From the NCBI GenBank assembly GCA_003427395.1, contig BFEA01000243.1:1448680-1504032 (forward strand): a DNA stretch of 55,353 nt. The letters are read 5' to 3'. Positions 9,992-20,469 of the stretch are shown here, piece by piece. The position numbers were made by a program, and so were the translations under genes. The notes below the pieces were generated by a model that worked only from the letters and a program-made list of their open reading frames with translations, ran no database searches and was not told the origin of the DNA. The number at the start of each line of letters is the position of its first letter. The first letter of the stretch is position 1. Source of the DNA: Chara braunii. Taxonomy: Eukaryota; Streptophyta; Charophyceae; Charales; Characeae.

Positions 9992-10939
9992 CTCCCAAAA
10001 TCTGCCTTCATAATTAAGCCTACGTCTATTCTTATGTAGCGCCCAAAGCAAATGCTGACTTTGGTAGAGTCTCCCTTATTCAGGCGGGATCGCCAGAATC
10101 CCCATCTACCAAAATATAATCTATCTTCTTTGAAACTGAGAAAATTTCGCAAGTGCTTCCCGAAGGAAGAGTCCCTCTCCAGAATTTATATACTAAGTTC
10201 AAAGTTTTGTCTAACTCCCCGAATTAGTAGAAATTTGGGCAGCACTCCCTTTGAAGGGAGGCTTCCCAGATTTATACTAAGTCAGATTTGAACTCAAAAG
10301 AACAACCTGAGTCCAAGTCAGACAAAATCTGACTAACTTCTTGGTTTTTCAGAAATTTCGGCAGCACTCCTTTTAGAAAAGTTCTTTCCCAAAATTTATA
10401 CAAGCTACATTCAAAATTTGAGACTAACTTTGACTTCTCAAAGCCCAATTTTGTCTAACTCCCTGAATTAGTAAAAATTTGGACAACGCTCCTTGTAGGA
10501 AAGGAGACCTTCCAGATTTTTACCAAGTCAGATATAAAGAAAAGGCAAGTTGAACTTTGACAAGTCAAAATTTGACCAACTCCTTAAATCTGTAGAAATT
10601 TTCGCAGCGCTTCCCGTAGAGATAGTACCATGCTAAGATTTATACAAAGCGAAGTACAAAAAACTGATCCCAGAAAATGCGAAAATTGATCCAAGTAAAA
10701 TAAAGTCAGCTTAGAAAATGCAAGAACTGAACTAACTTCTATCGCTGTAGCACGTGGCGAATCTCTAAAGCAACTACCTATCAACCTGAAACTCAGACCA
10801 AGTAGTAACCTCACTCAGCCACATGCACGCCAAACCACAAAGGTAAGCACTCTCACCAACCCCAAGTTTTTAGCAAACAATAGTTCATGCTCCCTCTGTG
10901 AGTTACCCCTTTATACCCAGCTTACATAAGGCATAGGTC

Positions 10940-11885
10940 AGGCCACCTGAACTTACAGAGCGCGCCCAACTTAGCCAGGCCTAAAGTCAGATGACCTAAA
11001 CTTATAGAGCGCATCTCACTTAGCCAAACATACACAAAACAGGGGGCACTACTACTTCTCTTTTTTTTTGGGCATATGACTAAACCACTGTAGTTGCCCT
11101 GAACTGTTTAAATAGCCAAGTTGTATATATCTCTCTGAACTTAATCTTCAAAGTGGACATAGGGCTGAGCGACTCAACTTAGAACACTGCTCAGCCTGCC
11201 CAGACTTACCTTCAGTTATACTTCTTAATTATACTCTTTTCAATTATAATAAGCTACAACCAGACTACCTAAACTTATAGAGCGGCCTGACTAGCCTGTT
11301 CTTAGTAACATAGTAATACAACACAACCAAATTATAATCATTGGGTTTCAATATATGCGAGGCGTTGGGCCAGACTACCTAAGGTTATAGAGCGGTCTGA
11401 TCCTCTGTCAGGTTCGTTCCTCTCTGATCCAATCTGTGCGAGGCAGAGGGCCAGACCACCTAAACTTATAGAGCGGCCTGCGTCCTGCCAGAGTTACTCC
11501 CTCAAATGAAATAGGGAAAGGGTTGAACCACCTAAGCTTATAGAGCGGTTCACACCTCCTCGTTCAGAACAGAAAGAAACTGAAAGGAACCCCAAACAAA
11601 CAAGGCAACCCAAGGTACCTAAACTTATAGAGCGCCCTGGGTTTCTGAGAACCATCCACAATCAAGCCCTCACAAGTCAGAGCAGTCAGGTCACCTAAAC
11701 TTATAGAGCAACATGACCCTCCATGCAATTCACAGCACCGGGTCTCCCCAAACTTATGGGGACTCCCCAGCCTCCAGAGCATTCAGGCTACCTAAACTTA
11801 TAGAGCGGCCTGATTGCTCCATGCAAAACCAAGATAAACAAAGCACTGGGCTTCCCCAAACTTATGGAGACCTCCCAGCCTTAAC
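10940..11885 (+). repeat. CCTAAACTTATAGAGCG hairpin array (family H2), unit 1
   Basis: Cores lie near 10947, 10996, 11269, 11379, 11460, 11532, 11619, 11695 and 11792, with two CCCCAAACTTATGG variants at 11746 and 11854. Outer arms differ between copies and are complementary within copies: CAGAC/GTCTG (11371-11399), GAACC/GGTTC (11525-11551), AACCCA/TGGGTT (11607-11643), GTCA/TGAC, TCAGGC/GCCTGA (11783-11812). The array is on one side of the body only. Confidence 0.8.
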
Positions 11886-12149
11886 GACCTTATCAGAGTG
11901 CACACAATACTGCCTTCCTCCCAACCTTCCCCCCCCAGATGCAACCCCTTTTGTTCACAATTTGCTTTCAGGCAATCAACAAAACTGAAACTGAAATTGC
12001 ACACACATTCCTTTACTTAGTCTGAATTAAAATCCTAAAATTCAAACCAAAATCAGATACAAGGTACACGCAATACACTTAATAGTCAAACCATAGAAAG
12101 ATATACCGATAGGGGTTATAGTTGGGTTTATAGAAGGTTTTAGGGAATC

Positions 12150-12415
12150 ACCACTCAATTTCTTGCCTCCAAGACTCCTCCTGAGTCCCGGCAGAGCTCC
12201 CGCAATCGGTGGGGCGAACCTCCCACAGAGGCCTTGGCGCGGATTACGGGCTGCAATCTCGCCTGCCGCCTTCCTCTTAGAACCAGCGGACTAGATTCAG
12301 AGTAAGAAGGGCAAAAAGAGAAAGCTTTAGACTCTCAGATCCAAAGGTGGTGCTCTAAGACTCGCGTGAAAGGGTCTTTTAGTCTTCAACGCCTGAGGAC
12401 CCCACAATGGCGGCC
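12150..12415 (-). repeat. Internal inverted-repeat block, left copy (unit 1)
   Basis: Read on the minus strand this block matches 23313-23580 on the plus strand. Shared landmarks are GGCC(A/G)CCATTG(T/C)GGGG, GAGAGGAAGGCGGCAGGCG, and the GGGAGGTTCGCCCCACCG / GGGAGGTTGCCCCACCG pair. The two copies are clearly diverged, far more than unit 1 from unit 2. This shows that the arms of the unit are ancient inverted repeats, not only the terminal 2 kb. Confidence 0.75.
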
Positions 12416-13974
12416 GACTGTAACAACTTGGTCAAGCTCTGGGTCAAACCGTTGAAGTCAAATTTCCGATGACTTCTCGAGCCGCAGCACGGACCCCCCC
12501 CCTTTTTGCCACCACTCCACCACGCTGCAACAATCAATCTTCCCTCTAGTCCAATCACTCCCCTCACACCACACCTTTGCCTCCTTTGGCACGGCCAAAC
12601 GGTCTTCAGACGATCGTACTACGACCGACTCAACAGTCAGCAGTGAGCTCAACAACCGTTGCTGGAGCACAATAGTCCAGGCAGCTTGCGGAGCTCGCAC
12701 CAAAAAGGCAATAAAGAATGTTGCAATTCCTGGCTTAAAGCCAACAGCAACCTACCTCGCGCATCAGCAACACCCGCGATAGTCTTCTCTCTGATGTAGC
12801 AGCACAGCCACCTTAATTCAAGTCGTCACCACTCGACCTGGAATGCCTTCGCCTATGTAGAGCACTCCCCTAGTGCTCTGCCTGTCACACCACAAGCCTT
12901 GTCGCCACTCATCCAAAACCCACGTCCGCTATACTTGTGCACGGTAGCAGCACACCATATCAACCTCAAACTGCCTTCAAATCGTACTCAGCAACGCTCA
13001 GCAGCCTACCAACATCGCGAGCCGCAAAAGTCAGCGCAAACCTCGGTAATACAGGTAGTGGTCAGACAGCAAGAACCTCAGCGACTGGCTGCTTAGTAGT
13101 AACAAGCACCAAGACTGCCACTAACATCAGTCGAACCCACCAGATCGCCATGCACTAGCCTTCCGCAAGCTTCCAAGCATGCAGCTGACCTCATTCTCCT
13201 TACTTCGAAGGAGGTGCAACAGGACTTCCGAAACGTTAGCCTCTAACTCGGAGCAGAAGTCGCGCCGCCCCGTCCGATAGGATGACCATAGGCTGCCAGA
13301 TCTTTTGCTGACTCAATACGAGGTAGGTGCTCCTTACCTCGCTGCCCTGTTCTTTCTCTACTAACTATCCGCCTACTAACTCTCTACTAATCTTAACACG
13401 AGATCCGGGGTCGCTCACCGCGAAAACCCCTACCTACACCATCCGCTTACCCGTTTCCGCCAAGTAACGTGCGAGATCTTCGATCTCGACTCTCACCACC
13501 ACTTCCTTCCTGTCACCATCGCGCAATGCCATTTCCGTCTAATTCTAATCCTACACAACTAACCCCAAAACCACCAACACCATCGAACCCGCCCTGTCTA
13601 GAAACCCTGGTTTAGGATCCTATCTCGGTCGTTTCCATCATGGAATGACCGGGGCTCACCTTCTTTACTCCCGCCACATCCATCCTCACGCGCACCTCCT
13701 TTCTCTCTTACCTCTCTATCTTCCAACCCCCTCTCGAAACTAATCCCGGAATCACGCTCGCCACCCTTCAAAAACCCCGCCCACGTCATTCACTCGACCG
13801 CTTTCGTGTAGGATGGAGCGAGTTACCCCCTCCCGGCTGCGCCCAACCCAGCTCCCCGACATCTCCCTCGTCTCCTTCCCTGTGTTGTCGTCAACACGAC
13901 TTGCGCGCTGTAGCCCGGACACCGCGGAAGCCAGGCCGAGAAAAAGCCGAAGCAGCAACAAGCCACTGAGAAGG
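12416..13974. other. Non-coding body segment of unit 1
   Basis: About 1.5 kb has no recognised gene. It is matched by 48393-49964 in unit 2, inverted. It contains C-rich and pyrimidine-rich stretches and short open frames that are conserved only because the two copies are recent. No domain, splice pattern or RNA gene was recognised here. Confidence 0.5.
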
Positions 13975-14061
13975 GCCGCTCGTATGCGTGTCGTCCTTGC
14001 GCAGGGACCGTGCTAATCTTCTCTGTATCGGTCCAATTTTTTTACGGATGTCCCGAAGGAC
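13975..14061 (-). pseudogene. U6 snRNA-like relic, copy B (unit 1)
   Basis: On the minus strand it reads GTCCTTCGGGACATCCG, then AAAATTGGACCGATACAGAG, AAGATTAGCACGGTCCC, and TGCGCAAGGACGACACGCAT. This is the U6 spliceosomal RNA: 5' stem-loop, ACAGAGA box, AGC triad and the internal stem region. The 3' tail and the terminal T run are absent, and no upstream TATA/USE pair at Pol III spacing was found. I call it a pseudogene. It is the better preserved of the two tandem copies. Confidence 0.85.
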
Positions 14062-14231
14062 TGCTTGCCGTGTCAACGCCCTAGCGGCCTTTCGGAGTTC
14101 GGGCGGCCTTAGCGCCACCCCGCCTCGTCAGCACACTTGTGCAGATCTGGCCTTCCCCCGGGGATCTGGCCTTCGTTCCATCCGGGTTCAGGTAAGTGTA
14201 CCTAGTATGTATCGTGCCTCCCAAGTTAGCA

Positions 14232-14308
14232 GCGCGGTCGGCTTTGCGTAGGGGCCAGGCAAATCTCCTCTGTATTGCTCCCACTCTAACGGATGTCCCG
14301 ACGGACAC
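14232..14308 (-). pseudogene. U6 snRNA-like relic, copy A (unit 1)
   Basis: This is a more diverged U6-like sequence. The minus strand gives GTCCGTCGGGACATCCGTTA, then AGCAATACAGAGGAGATTTG and CCCCTACGCAAAGCCGAC. The ACAGAGA box has become ACAGAGG. Together with copy B it forms a tandem pair about 250 bases apart whose upstream flanks are also similar, so the duplication was larger than the RNA itself. Confidence 0.7.
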
Positions 14309-14392
14309 GGGTGGAGTGAAGCCCCACGGCCCTTCGGGGTCTGAGCAGCCCTGGGCCAATCAGAATTAGCCGATGTTACTCATCAAGTTCCG

Positions 14393-14459
14393 TCATCTGG
14401 ATTCGAACATGGATCTGTATTTCAACAGTCCATGGGTGTACCCACCGTGATAGGCCCAC
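14393..14459 (-). pseudogene. tRNA-like relic with good B box (unit 1)
   Basis: On the minus strand a D-arm-like region (CGGTGGGTACACCC) is followed by an anticodon-arm-like hairpin (CTGT...ACAG around TGAAAT). Then comes CATGTTCGAATCC, close to the Pol III B box GGTTCGAATCC. The acceptor stem does not pair convincingly. It is a tRNA-derived fragment or SINE head, not a working tRNA. Confidence 0.4.
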
Positions 14460-14736
14460 GCGTCAGTGGCCAGTCTCGGGGTGAGCACCGGGCCCGGAGG
14501 GAGTGAAAATAATACAAAAAAAAATAAATATTAATAATGGCGAACAAAAAAACTTTAGTTTAAGCGGGGGACTAACGGGGATTAGGGGACGGGACCTATC
14601 GACAGTTCCCCGACCCTCCCCAAAGGGCCCGCGACCGGACTCCCCTGACAAAACTAATGGGGGCAGTCCCGCGGGACCCTCAACCCCAAGCCTCTACGCT
14701 GCTCCATCGCTCCTGCACTGTCGTCTGTTGGCCTCG

Positions 14737-14805
14737 ATCCCCGTACCCTCGTACCATAACTCCAACGTCGTAACCTATAGGGCTAAGCCCAAGCCTGAGA
14801 TAGCC
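14737..14805 (-). pseudogene. tRNA-like relic, A and B box (unit 1)
   Basis: The minus strand has TAGCCCTATAGG, which fits the A box TRGCNNARNNGG. About 40 bases later it has GGGATCGAGGCC, which resembles the B box. The spacing is right for a tRNA gene or tRNA-derived SINE head. Stems pair poorly. Confidence 0.4.
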
Positions 14806-15399
14806 AGGCGTGAATTCCAATATGAAGTGGTATCGCGCGGCGCCTAGGCTTGGGAAGAATAGCCCAAGCCCCCCTTTTTGCCTACAGCCAGCGAGCCGTC
14901 GCTAGGCCCCCGCTCCGGCCTACCTAGACCGCGGCGCGGCTGCCACACGCGCCATCCCGCGCGCCCGTTTTACGGTCGGTCGCATGTGTCAACCAAAACG
15001 AACTTTTATTCCTGAATCAATTCCATAACACGGTCCGGGTCGGTCGACTAGACCGGCCGCCTACTTAATCAAAAAAATCACACGCTCGCCTTAAAACTGC
15101 ACGCCCACATACCCTCCTAGCTTAGCCAATGCGGGTTCTGGACAAGGTCACGCCTCGCACGACTTATTTTGACCAAACACATTTTTCCTGTCATCTGCAA
15201 AAACCAGGGCGGATACCCTTGTAAGGGTATTCGCACCGACAGCCTTCCTGACTGTATTAACCAACGTCCCCGTCGCTCCGCCAAATCAGAAAACTATAAA
15301 TTCATCCACACTCCAAATGCTGACGAGAACAGAACCAATCCGATTGGCCGACAGACTCAGGGTTGAGGCCTCCAACAATCCGTGCCAACACAACTATAT

Positions 15400-15474
15400 G
15401 CCGCCAGGGTTTCAACCTGGGTCTCCATTGTCCTAACTTTAGGACGCTAGTGTATTACGCATCAATACTACAGC
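15400..15474 (-). pseudogene. tRNA-like relic near the centre (unit 1)
   Basis: The minus strand shows an anticodon-arm-like hairpin (GTCCTAAAGTTAGGAC) and a T-arm-like hairpin (CCAGGTTGAAACCCTGG), followed by CGGCA. B-box similarity is partial, with one base missing. It is matched by 46890-46962 in unit 2. Confidence 0.35.
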
Positions 15475-16189
15475 ATAAGTCCCAAGGACCCTCAAAACCA
15501 TCCTCTCCCCTTTGTCCTAGATAACAGCCGGTCTCTCGTGAGGTGTCCCATTTAGTCTCTCCCACCGTAGGCCGAGACCTTACTAGGGACGCGGGTCTTG
15601 ACTGAGACCTTAGAAGACACTCTCGCCTCCTTCCCAAAAATTCGTGACAATCCAACAAATATATATACATATATACATAAATCTCTTCTCATCCTTTTTT
15701 GCAGTCTAGTACAGAAACGCTAGGTCCCCATCTTGGCCCACCATAGCCTCGCTGATCGGGTCAGGTCTACGACCCACCGCATCGTTATTTCAGCAGTAGT
15801 ATCCTCTCGCTGGTTATACGACGACATGTATGTTCCTGATAGTCAATCAATCGCGACTCTCAAAAGACTCGACTCCTATCCTACGGAGTAATTTCCCTGG
15901 GACGGGCAACTCTCCTTAAACTCTTACCTAGCAGGCCCGCATCCAGCTTGTGCTTGCTAGCAGCCATCCACTGGGGGTAACGCCTACGTGGCACTAAACT
16001 TTACCGTTTAGGATGGTATTCCTTTAAATATGTCTCAGAATTAGCACAAGCGGTTAAACGAGGCGTCGCAAAACAAATCACAGGCTCATTGCGGGACTAC
16101 GTCGGGGTCTAAAGGTATTTACCGGCTCTCCCCCAATAGGCACGACATCCTTCGCGCAGCTATAAACAAATCCCTTGCGAGGTCCACAA
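15475..16189. other. Central non-coding segment of unit 1
   Basis: There is no gene, RNA or repeat here that I can name. It is matched inverted by 46171-46889 in unit 2. Confidence 0.4.
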
Positions 16190-16285
16190 GGCCGCGACTC
16201 CTGACTTGATCGGAGTCAGTAGTCACCCATCCTGAGAAGTCTCTCGCCCTCCACTCATTGCGACCTTCTCAAACAGTTCAAGCAA
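16190..16285 (-). pseudogene. 5S rRNA-like relic (unit 1)
   Basis: On the minus strand GGGCGAGAGA is followed by TCAGGATGGGTGAC (16222-16235). This closely follows the 5S rRNA internal control region, where GGGCGAGAG and TAGGATGGGTGACC lie at about the same distance. Upstream similarity is weaker and the 5' end is not recognisable. It is probably a 5S-derived promoter fragment or 5S-headed SINE. Confidence 0.5.
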
Positions 16286-17325
16286 ACGTGGTTCTCTCTC
16301 GCTAGACTTTATCAACGCAAACAGGCTTTCCATGCCACTCAATCTTTACCCACCTTCATCTTTGTAAAGGTGCCTCTCCCAAAAGGTCTCACGGTTACCC
16401 CCTCTCGTTCTAGGATGAGCTCTTACACGACCACTTTGAACACCTTCTTTCAAAGGTGAGTCCTTTAATAAGCAAATTTGGCCACCTTCCAGAACCATGA
16501 AGCGACCCCAATCATAACACATATACCACCTTCTAGAACCATGAAGGGGTCCGTAAACACAAAACAACTGTACTAAGGGACCAATCCCCGGACCCCTATC
16601 ACAACTCGGATGACAATCATTTAGCATGGCAAGGCACTCAAGTCTCAAGACTCACGAGCCCCGTAGGACTCCCATAATCCTTCACAAACAGGCTGCACTC
16701 CCCCTCCTTATACTCTGCTCTGTCATCTGCTCATAAGCAGGTCGCACGAGTATACCAGAGGGTAGACAGCTTCACAATTTTCCANAACATACACATGAGA
16801 TGCATCATGTTCACCTTCCACACAAAGCCAAGCACACATCAGGATAAAGCCACACATGTGAGAGTGGTAGTGGTCGTCACAAAACAAATCTCATAGGATC
16901 TCAACTCATGGTACACTCTGGGAGTAAAATGCCTCCCTCAAAACTCGAATACAAACACTGAACTCAAAGCCCTGTCCGTCTGAGAAGGACTCACGACCCC
17001 ATTGTACCCTTGCCGAATGCACTCGGGAACACAACACCTATCTAGAATCCAAAGAATACCTTGCCCCTGTCTCATTCTGCTGGAAAAACTCACATACCAA
17101 GTGGTATAAACCCCCAAATCTCGCTCAGAAGCGCCGATAGCCTCCGAATCACAAAACCAAATGTAACTAAATGGGCTCACATATCACGCAGCCGAATCCC
17201 ATCTAACGGGCCAAGACCCACGAAAAGAACCCAAAAAAAATCGAGCGAACAAAGTCAAATGTATATGTACAATCGGATAGAGCTTGCCCCGTCTTTCCTA
17301 AAGTATGCACACATCTAGGGTCCGC
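16286..17325. other. Unique centre of unit 1 without recognised genes
   Basis: The segment is matched inverted by 45036-46079 in unit 2. Short open frames are conserved between units but have no domain I recognise. Confidence 0.4.
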
Positions 17326-17952
17326 TCAATCATCCCAGGGTATATACACCTCTAACACGCCCTCTGTGTGCACAAGAACTCTAAACCTGCTAGTATATAG
17401 ACAGACCAGTCCCTACTCATGTAGCTCCTCCTGGTTCTGCCCATATAGCTGTGCCCTACCCCCGTCAGGAGCTCGCTCTACTATCCTCCCCTATCTATCG
17501 TAGAACCTGCCGTCAATCTCTGCAACACGCCCCTCGGCCTTGTCCTCGAGGAGCTCCGGGCAATCCAAAGCTCTGTGCCTCGCCTTCTTTCACCAGAAAG
17601 AGGACGCTTCAAACCACCTCGCAATTTTCTTCTTCCTTCCTTGGGAACTCGATTTTGAAGGCATCCCCATAGCCTCGGTGGTCACCTCATGACACAATGG
17701 CAATCTCAGGCGGCCCTGAGATCCGGGTTCAACAGCCTCATTACCCTCACCCCCTCGTACGGCTGCTCTCACCGGCCCGTTGTCGGTGCTAATCCCCTTA
17801 CAAGGGTATCCGCCCTGGGTTTCGCAAGTGACAGCAAGTAAGGGTTGTTTAGGATTTGAGTATACCGTGCGAAGTTGCGGTTGTGTTTGGTTCGCGTTCA
17901 CTGTACGGTTGACTGGAAGTAAAGTGTGTGTGGGCGCGCAGTTTTCAGGCAC
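17326..17952 (-). pseudogene. Gag zinc-knuckle relic in the element centre (unit 1)
   Basis: The minus-strand frame from 17952 runs through a basic stretch (RKKKIARWF) to what should be a C-X2-C-X4-H-X4-C zinc knuckle. The second cysteine codon position is a TGA, and the first position is serine. The frame continues beyond the stop with DCPELLEDKAEG and later PDGG...AQLY. Further stops (TAG) lie in the DR(Q)G and EY positions, where unit 2 remains open. This is a nucleic-acid-binding Gag C-terminus of a retroelement captured or nested in the giant element. The TGA is shared with unit 2; the two TAGs are private. Confidence 0.6.
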
Positions 17953-19130
17953 GCGTGATGATTTTTATTCTTAATGCTATAGGGTCGGCGTTTCCGCCGG
18001 CAAAGTTTTTTTGCTTTGATTAAAGCTAGAAATTTTTTTTATTTTATTGAAGTGATCATGGTACATCTGCAGTCATTCGACATGCGTCATCGGAAGTGGT
18101 GTTGCTCTGTGCAGTAATTGGGGTGTGGGAGAGAGAGTAAAACGCAAGCGGTGACCTCCGCGCGATAGATGCGGGAGGTTGACGGTCGTGGACGGATATG
18201 GGCCCTATGAGCAGCAGGTGTCATAGGCCGGCAGTCGTGAGTTTGGTCCGTGGGCAGAGGAGTAGCCTTGATGTATTTTGGTAGGCCCGCGTGCCGTACG
18301 GCAACAACCTATATTAAATTCTGCAATAGTCGGTCTCAACCTTAGGTACTAGCACTATTAATAACGGCCTCTCGAGGCCACGCTGTGTGAAGTTACGCAA
18401 GCACTAGGTTGACTATACGCTATCGATAGTAGAAGTTGTCAAGGAAGCCGAGTAGAGGGGGACGTGAACTAGAGCGAAGGCTGGGTTCCGATAAAGGAGG
18501 CGATAAAAGGGCGGTCTCTTTGACGAGTGCGGCGGGAGATGAGAGCCTCGGTCTTCAGGTGCGGCATTGTGGGGGGCTAGAAGCGTGATGTGCCGAACGA
18601 AATCCGGCCCCTAATAGCATGTGCGTGCGTACGGGGCCGTGGGTTTGAGGGGAAATCACGCAGCAGCCTTAGTACGGCTGCTGCAGGCCCAGGACTGCCA
18701 CAGTTGCTCTTCATATGAGCGGCTGCGTCTGCTGCAACCTGGCTTGGGCTTAGCCCTATTGGTTACAGCACTAGACTTTCAACCAGCGGATCCTTAAATC
18801 AAGGCCAGCAACCGGCAACGGAGGAGCGAAGGAGCGTCTAAGGAGGAAACTGAGGGGTTGAGGGTCCCGTGGGACTGTCCCCCTTAATTTTTGTTGGGGA
18901 GTCCGACCGTGGGCCCGAGAGGGAGGACCGAGGGCCAAGTACCAACGGCCTCCTCCCCCTATTCCGTGTTTCTAAGCTCTTTCTAAGTTTATTATTATTA
19001 TTTTTACTTTCATTTGTTGTTTTTTTTTCTTAAACGTGGTTCGGCGGTGGCACCGAAACTGGCCGTGACCCGAGAGCCTACCTCAATGAGTACACCCATG
19101 AACTGTCGAATTATAGGTGACCTAAATAAA
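17785..19130 (+). repeat. Internal inverted-repeat block 2, right copy (unit 1)
   Basis: It is the partner of 14390-15240 (reverse complement), with the same order of landmarks from the palindromic GGGTATCCGCCC block outwards. It is longer, because of about 450 extra bases around 18060-18640 that I could not pair with the left copy. Confidence 0.65.
18744..18815 (+). pseudogene. tRNA-like relic (unit 1, right arm)
   Basis: TAGCCCTATTGG fits the A box. The next ~35 bases (GGTTACAGCACTAGACTTTC then AACC) resemble the D arm and anticodon arm of a tRNA-Glu/Gln-type molecule. The B-box region is degraded. It is the inverted-repeat partner of 14737-14805. Confidence 0.4.
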
Positions 19131-20469
19131 AATATTTTGATTATCCAATGCCCTTCGGCGGTATGTTGTTATTTCAAGGGCGTGGCCCTTACGCAAGAAA
19201 AAGGAAAGGGCATGTGCCCGGCCGGGGTGCAGATCAGCCACACCGCCCACCGCAGCGCTATTGCCATGAGATACTTGAATGTGAGTATGCCCGTGGGGAC
19301 CCGCGGGATGGTGGACAAGGCTTGGGGGGGCCATGACCACGGGATACAGCGGACACCAACTTCGATCCGTTGTGTGAGGCTTGAGTGTGGGCCTGCCTAG
19401 TTCCATCACGCTGTGAGAGCTTTGTGTGTGGGCCTGACCAGTCCCATCTTTTTGCAGAAAGAGGTTTGAGTGTGAGCGTGCCCATTGAGGCCGGTAAGGC
19501 ATGGGGCCGGTTTCACAGTTTCTGAGGTCCCAGAAGTACCACTTTGCGTATGACCACTTCACAGCAGCCTCAGNTGNGTAACCGCGGGGTACAGAAATTC
19601 ACGGCCACGTCCGGGGGTGACCACGGTTGCCTATCNTTTTTATATACTANTTTTTATTTTTGCCTTTTTTCTTTGACAAGAGTTGCACAGTTTGTGGACA
19701 GTGCTGTGTGACCCGCGAAGTACCAGTTTGNTGTTCCTACAAATGGCCGAGAGGTACANCAGTGTGATCAGAACCATGAACTGGCCCGTCCCAAATCTGC
19801 ATATTTTTGCAGATTTGGGGTCGCAGCGTGACCATGCCTGTAGGGATCAGGGAAAGTGAGGACCGCGGATAGTGAGCTATGCCTGGGCTGGGACGGATAG
19901 AGGGGACAGTAGAGGAGGCCACAGGCTGTGGATAGTTGTGCGCACATAACTTTTTACTTTACTTTATTTTATTCTACTTTATTTTTTTCTCTCTTCTTTC
20001 CATATTGGCCTCAAAGGTCCGTTTTCTGCTAGTACCACCAAGCTCTGCACCAGGACCGCTTTGCCCAGGCTTCGCAGCGGGCCCGCATCCTCCTACTCGT
20101 TGCGGTGTGGGAATCATCACGAGAAGGTAGGGGCTGCACGCCCCTGTGCCATCTGCTTTTTGGGGCTGACCGACCAGGTAGGTGAGCTGCTAACACACTC
20201 CTTAGCAGCTGCCGCCTATATCAATCACTGTTCTTTGTAATGTGTAAGTCAGCAGGCAGTTGGAGCCGAGCCGGGTTGCTGGTGGAGGGCATAAAGATGC
20301 CTGACGTGGTCGTAGGTCGTCGCTCTTGGGTATCGGAACGAAAGACTAATCAAGGCATCTAACATGGTGGTTCCTTCCGAGGTTTTCTCACAATGGCAAG
20401 GGCTGCCAGATATCGCGGCGCTGTCCGACCTGTTGCTGCGGGGTTCCCCACAGTCGGGCGCTGCGTTAG
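19131..20469. other. Right-arm segment with scattered N bases (unit 1)
   Basis: There is no recognised gene. It contains imperfect repeats of GAGTGTGGGCCTG near 19383-19480, an inverted AAATCTGCATATTTTTGCAG block (19793-19815), and ambiguous bases between 19574 and 19759. It is matched inverted by 41905-43245. Confidence 0.45.

Larger units (their letters stand above)
9060..10625 (+). repeat. AAATTTCGGCAGCGC hairpin repeats (family H3), unit 1
   Basis: Imperfect copies start near 9076, 9162, 10140, 10229, 10353, 10475 and 10595, with the AACTTAT array lying between the second and third. Each copy has AAATTT(C/G)GGCAGC(A/G)C(T), then a CTCCC...GGGAG-type inner inverted repeat, and ends in CCCAGATTTATAC or CCAAAATTTATAC. 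The start and end pair with each other (AAATTTGGG with CCCAGATTT). The sequence between copies is not conserved. The equivalent reverse-complement array lies at 51740-52300. Confidence 0.6.
14390..15240 (-). repeat. Internal inverted-repeat block 2, left copy (unit 1)
   Basis: Read on the minus strand it matches 17785-19130 on the plus strand in order. The landmarks are the GGGCGGATACCC/GGGTATCCGCCC block (15208 with 17812), a TGTGGGCG(T/C)GCAGTTTT block (15090-15112 with 17927-17945), the CTTGGGCTTAGCCCTAT tRNA-like block (14774-14796 with 18744-18760), the GGGTTGAGGGTCCC block (14670-14690 with 18853-18870), and the GTACACCCATG block (14430-14443 with 19090-19100). Divergence is high, with indels. 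Confidence 0.7.

Noticed and set aside
13975-14061. Functional U6 snRNA gene
   Set aside because: The 3' end is missing, there is no T-run terminator, and no upstream element or TATA at Pol III spacing was seen. It is kept as a relic.
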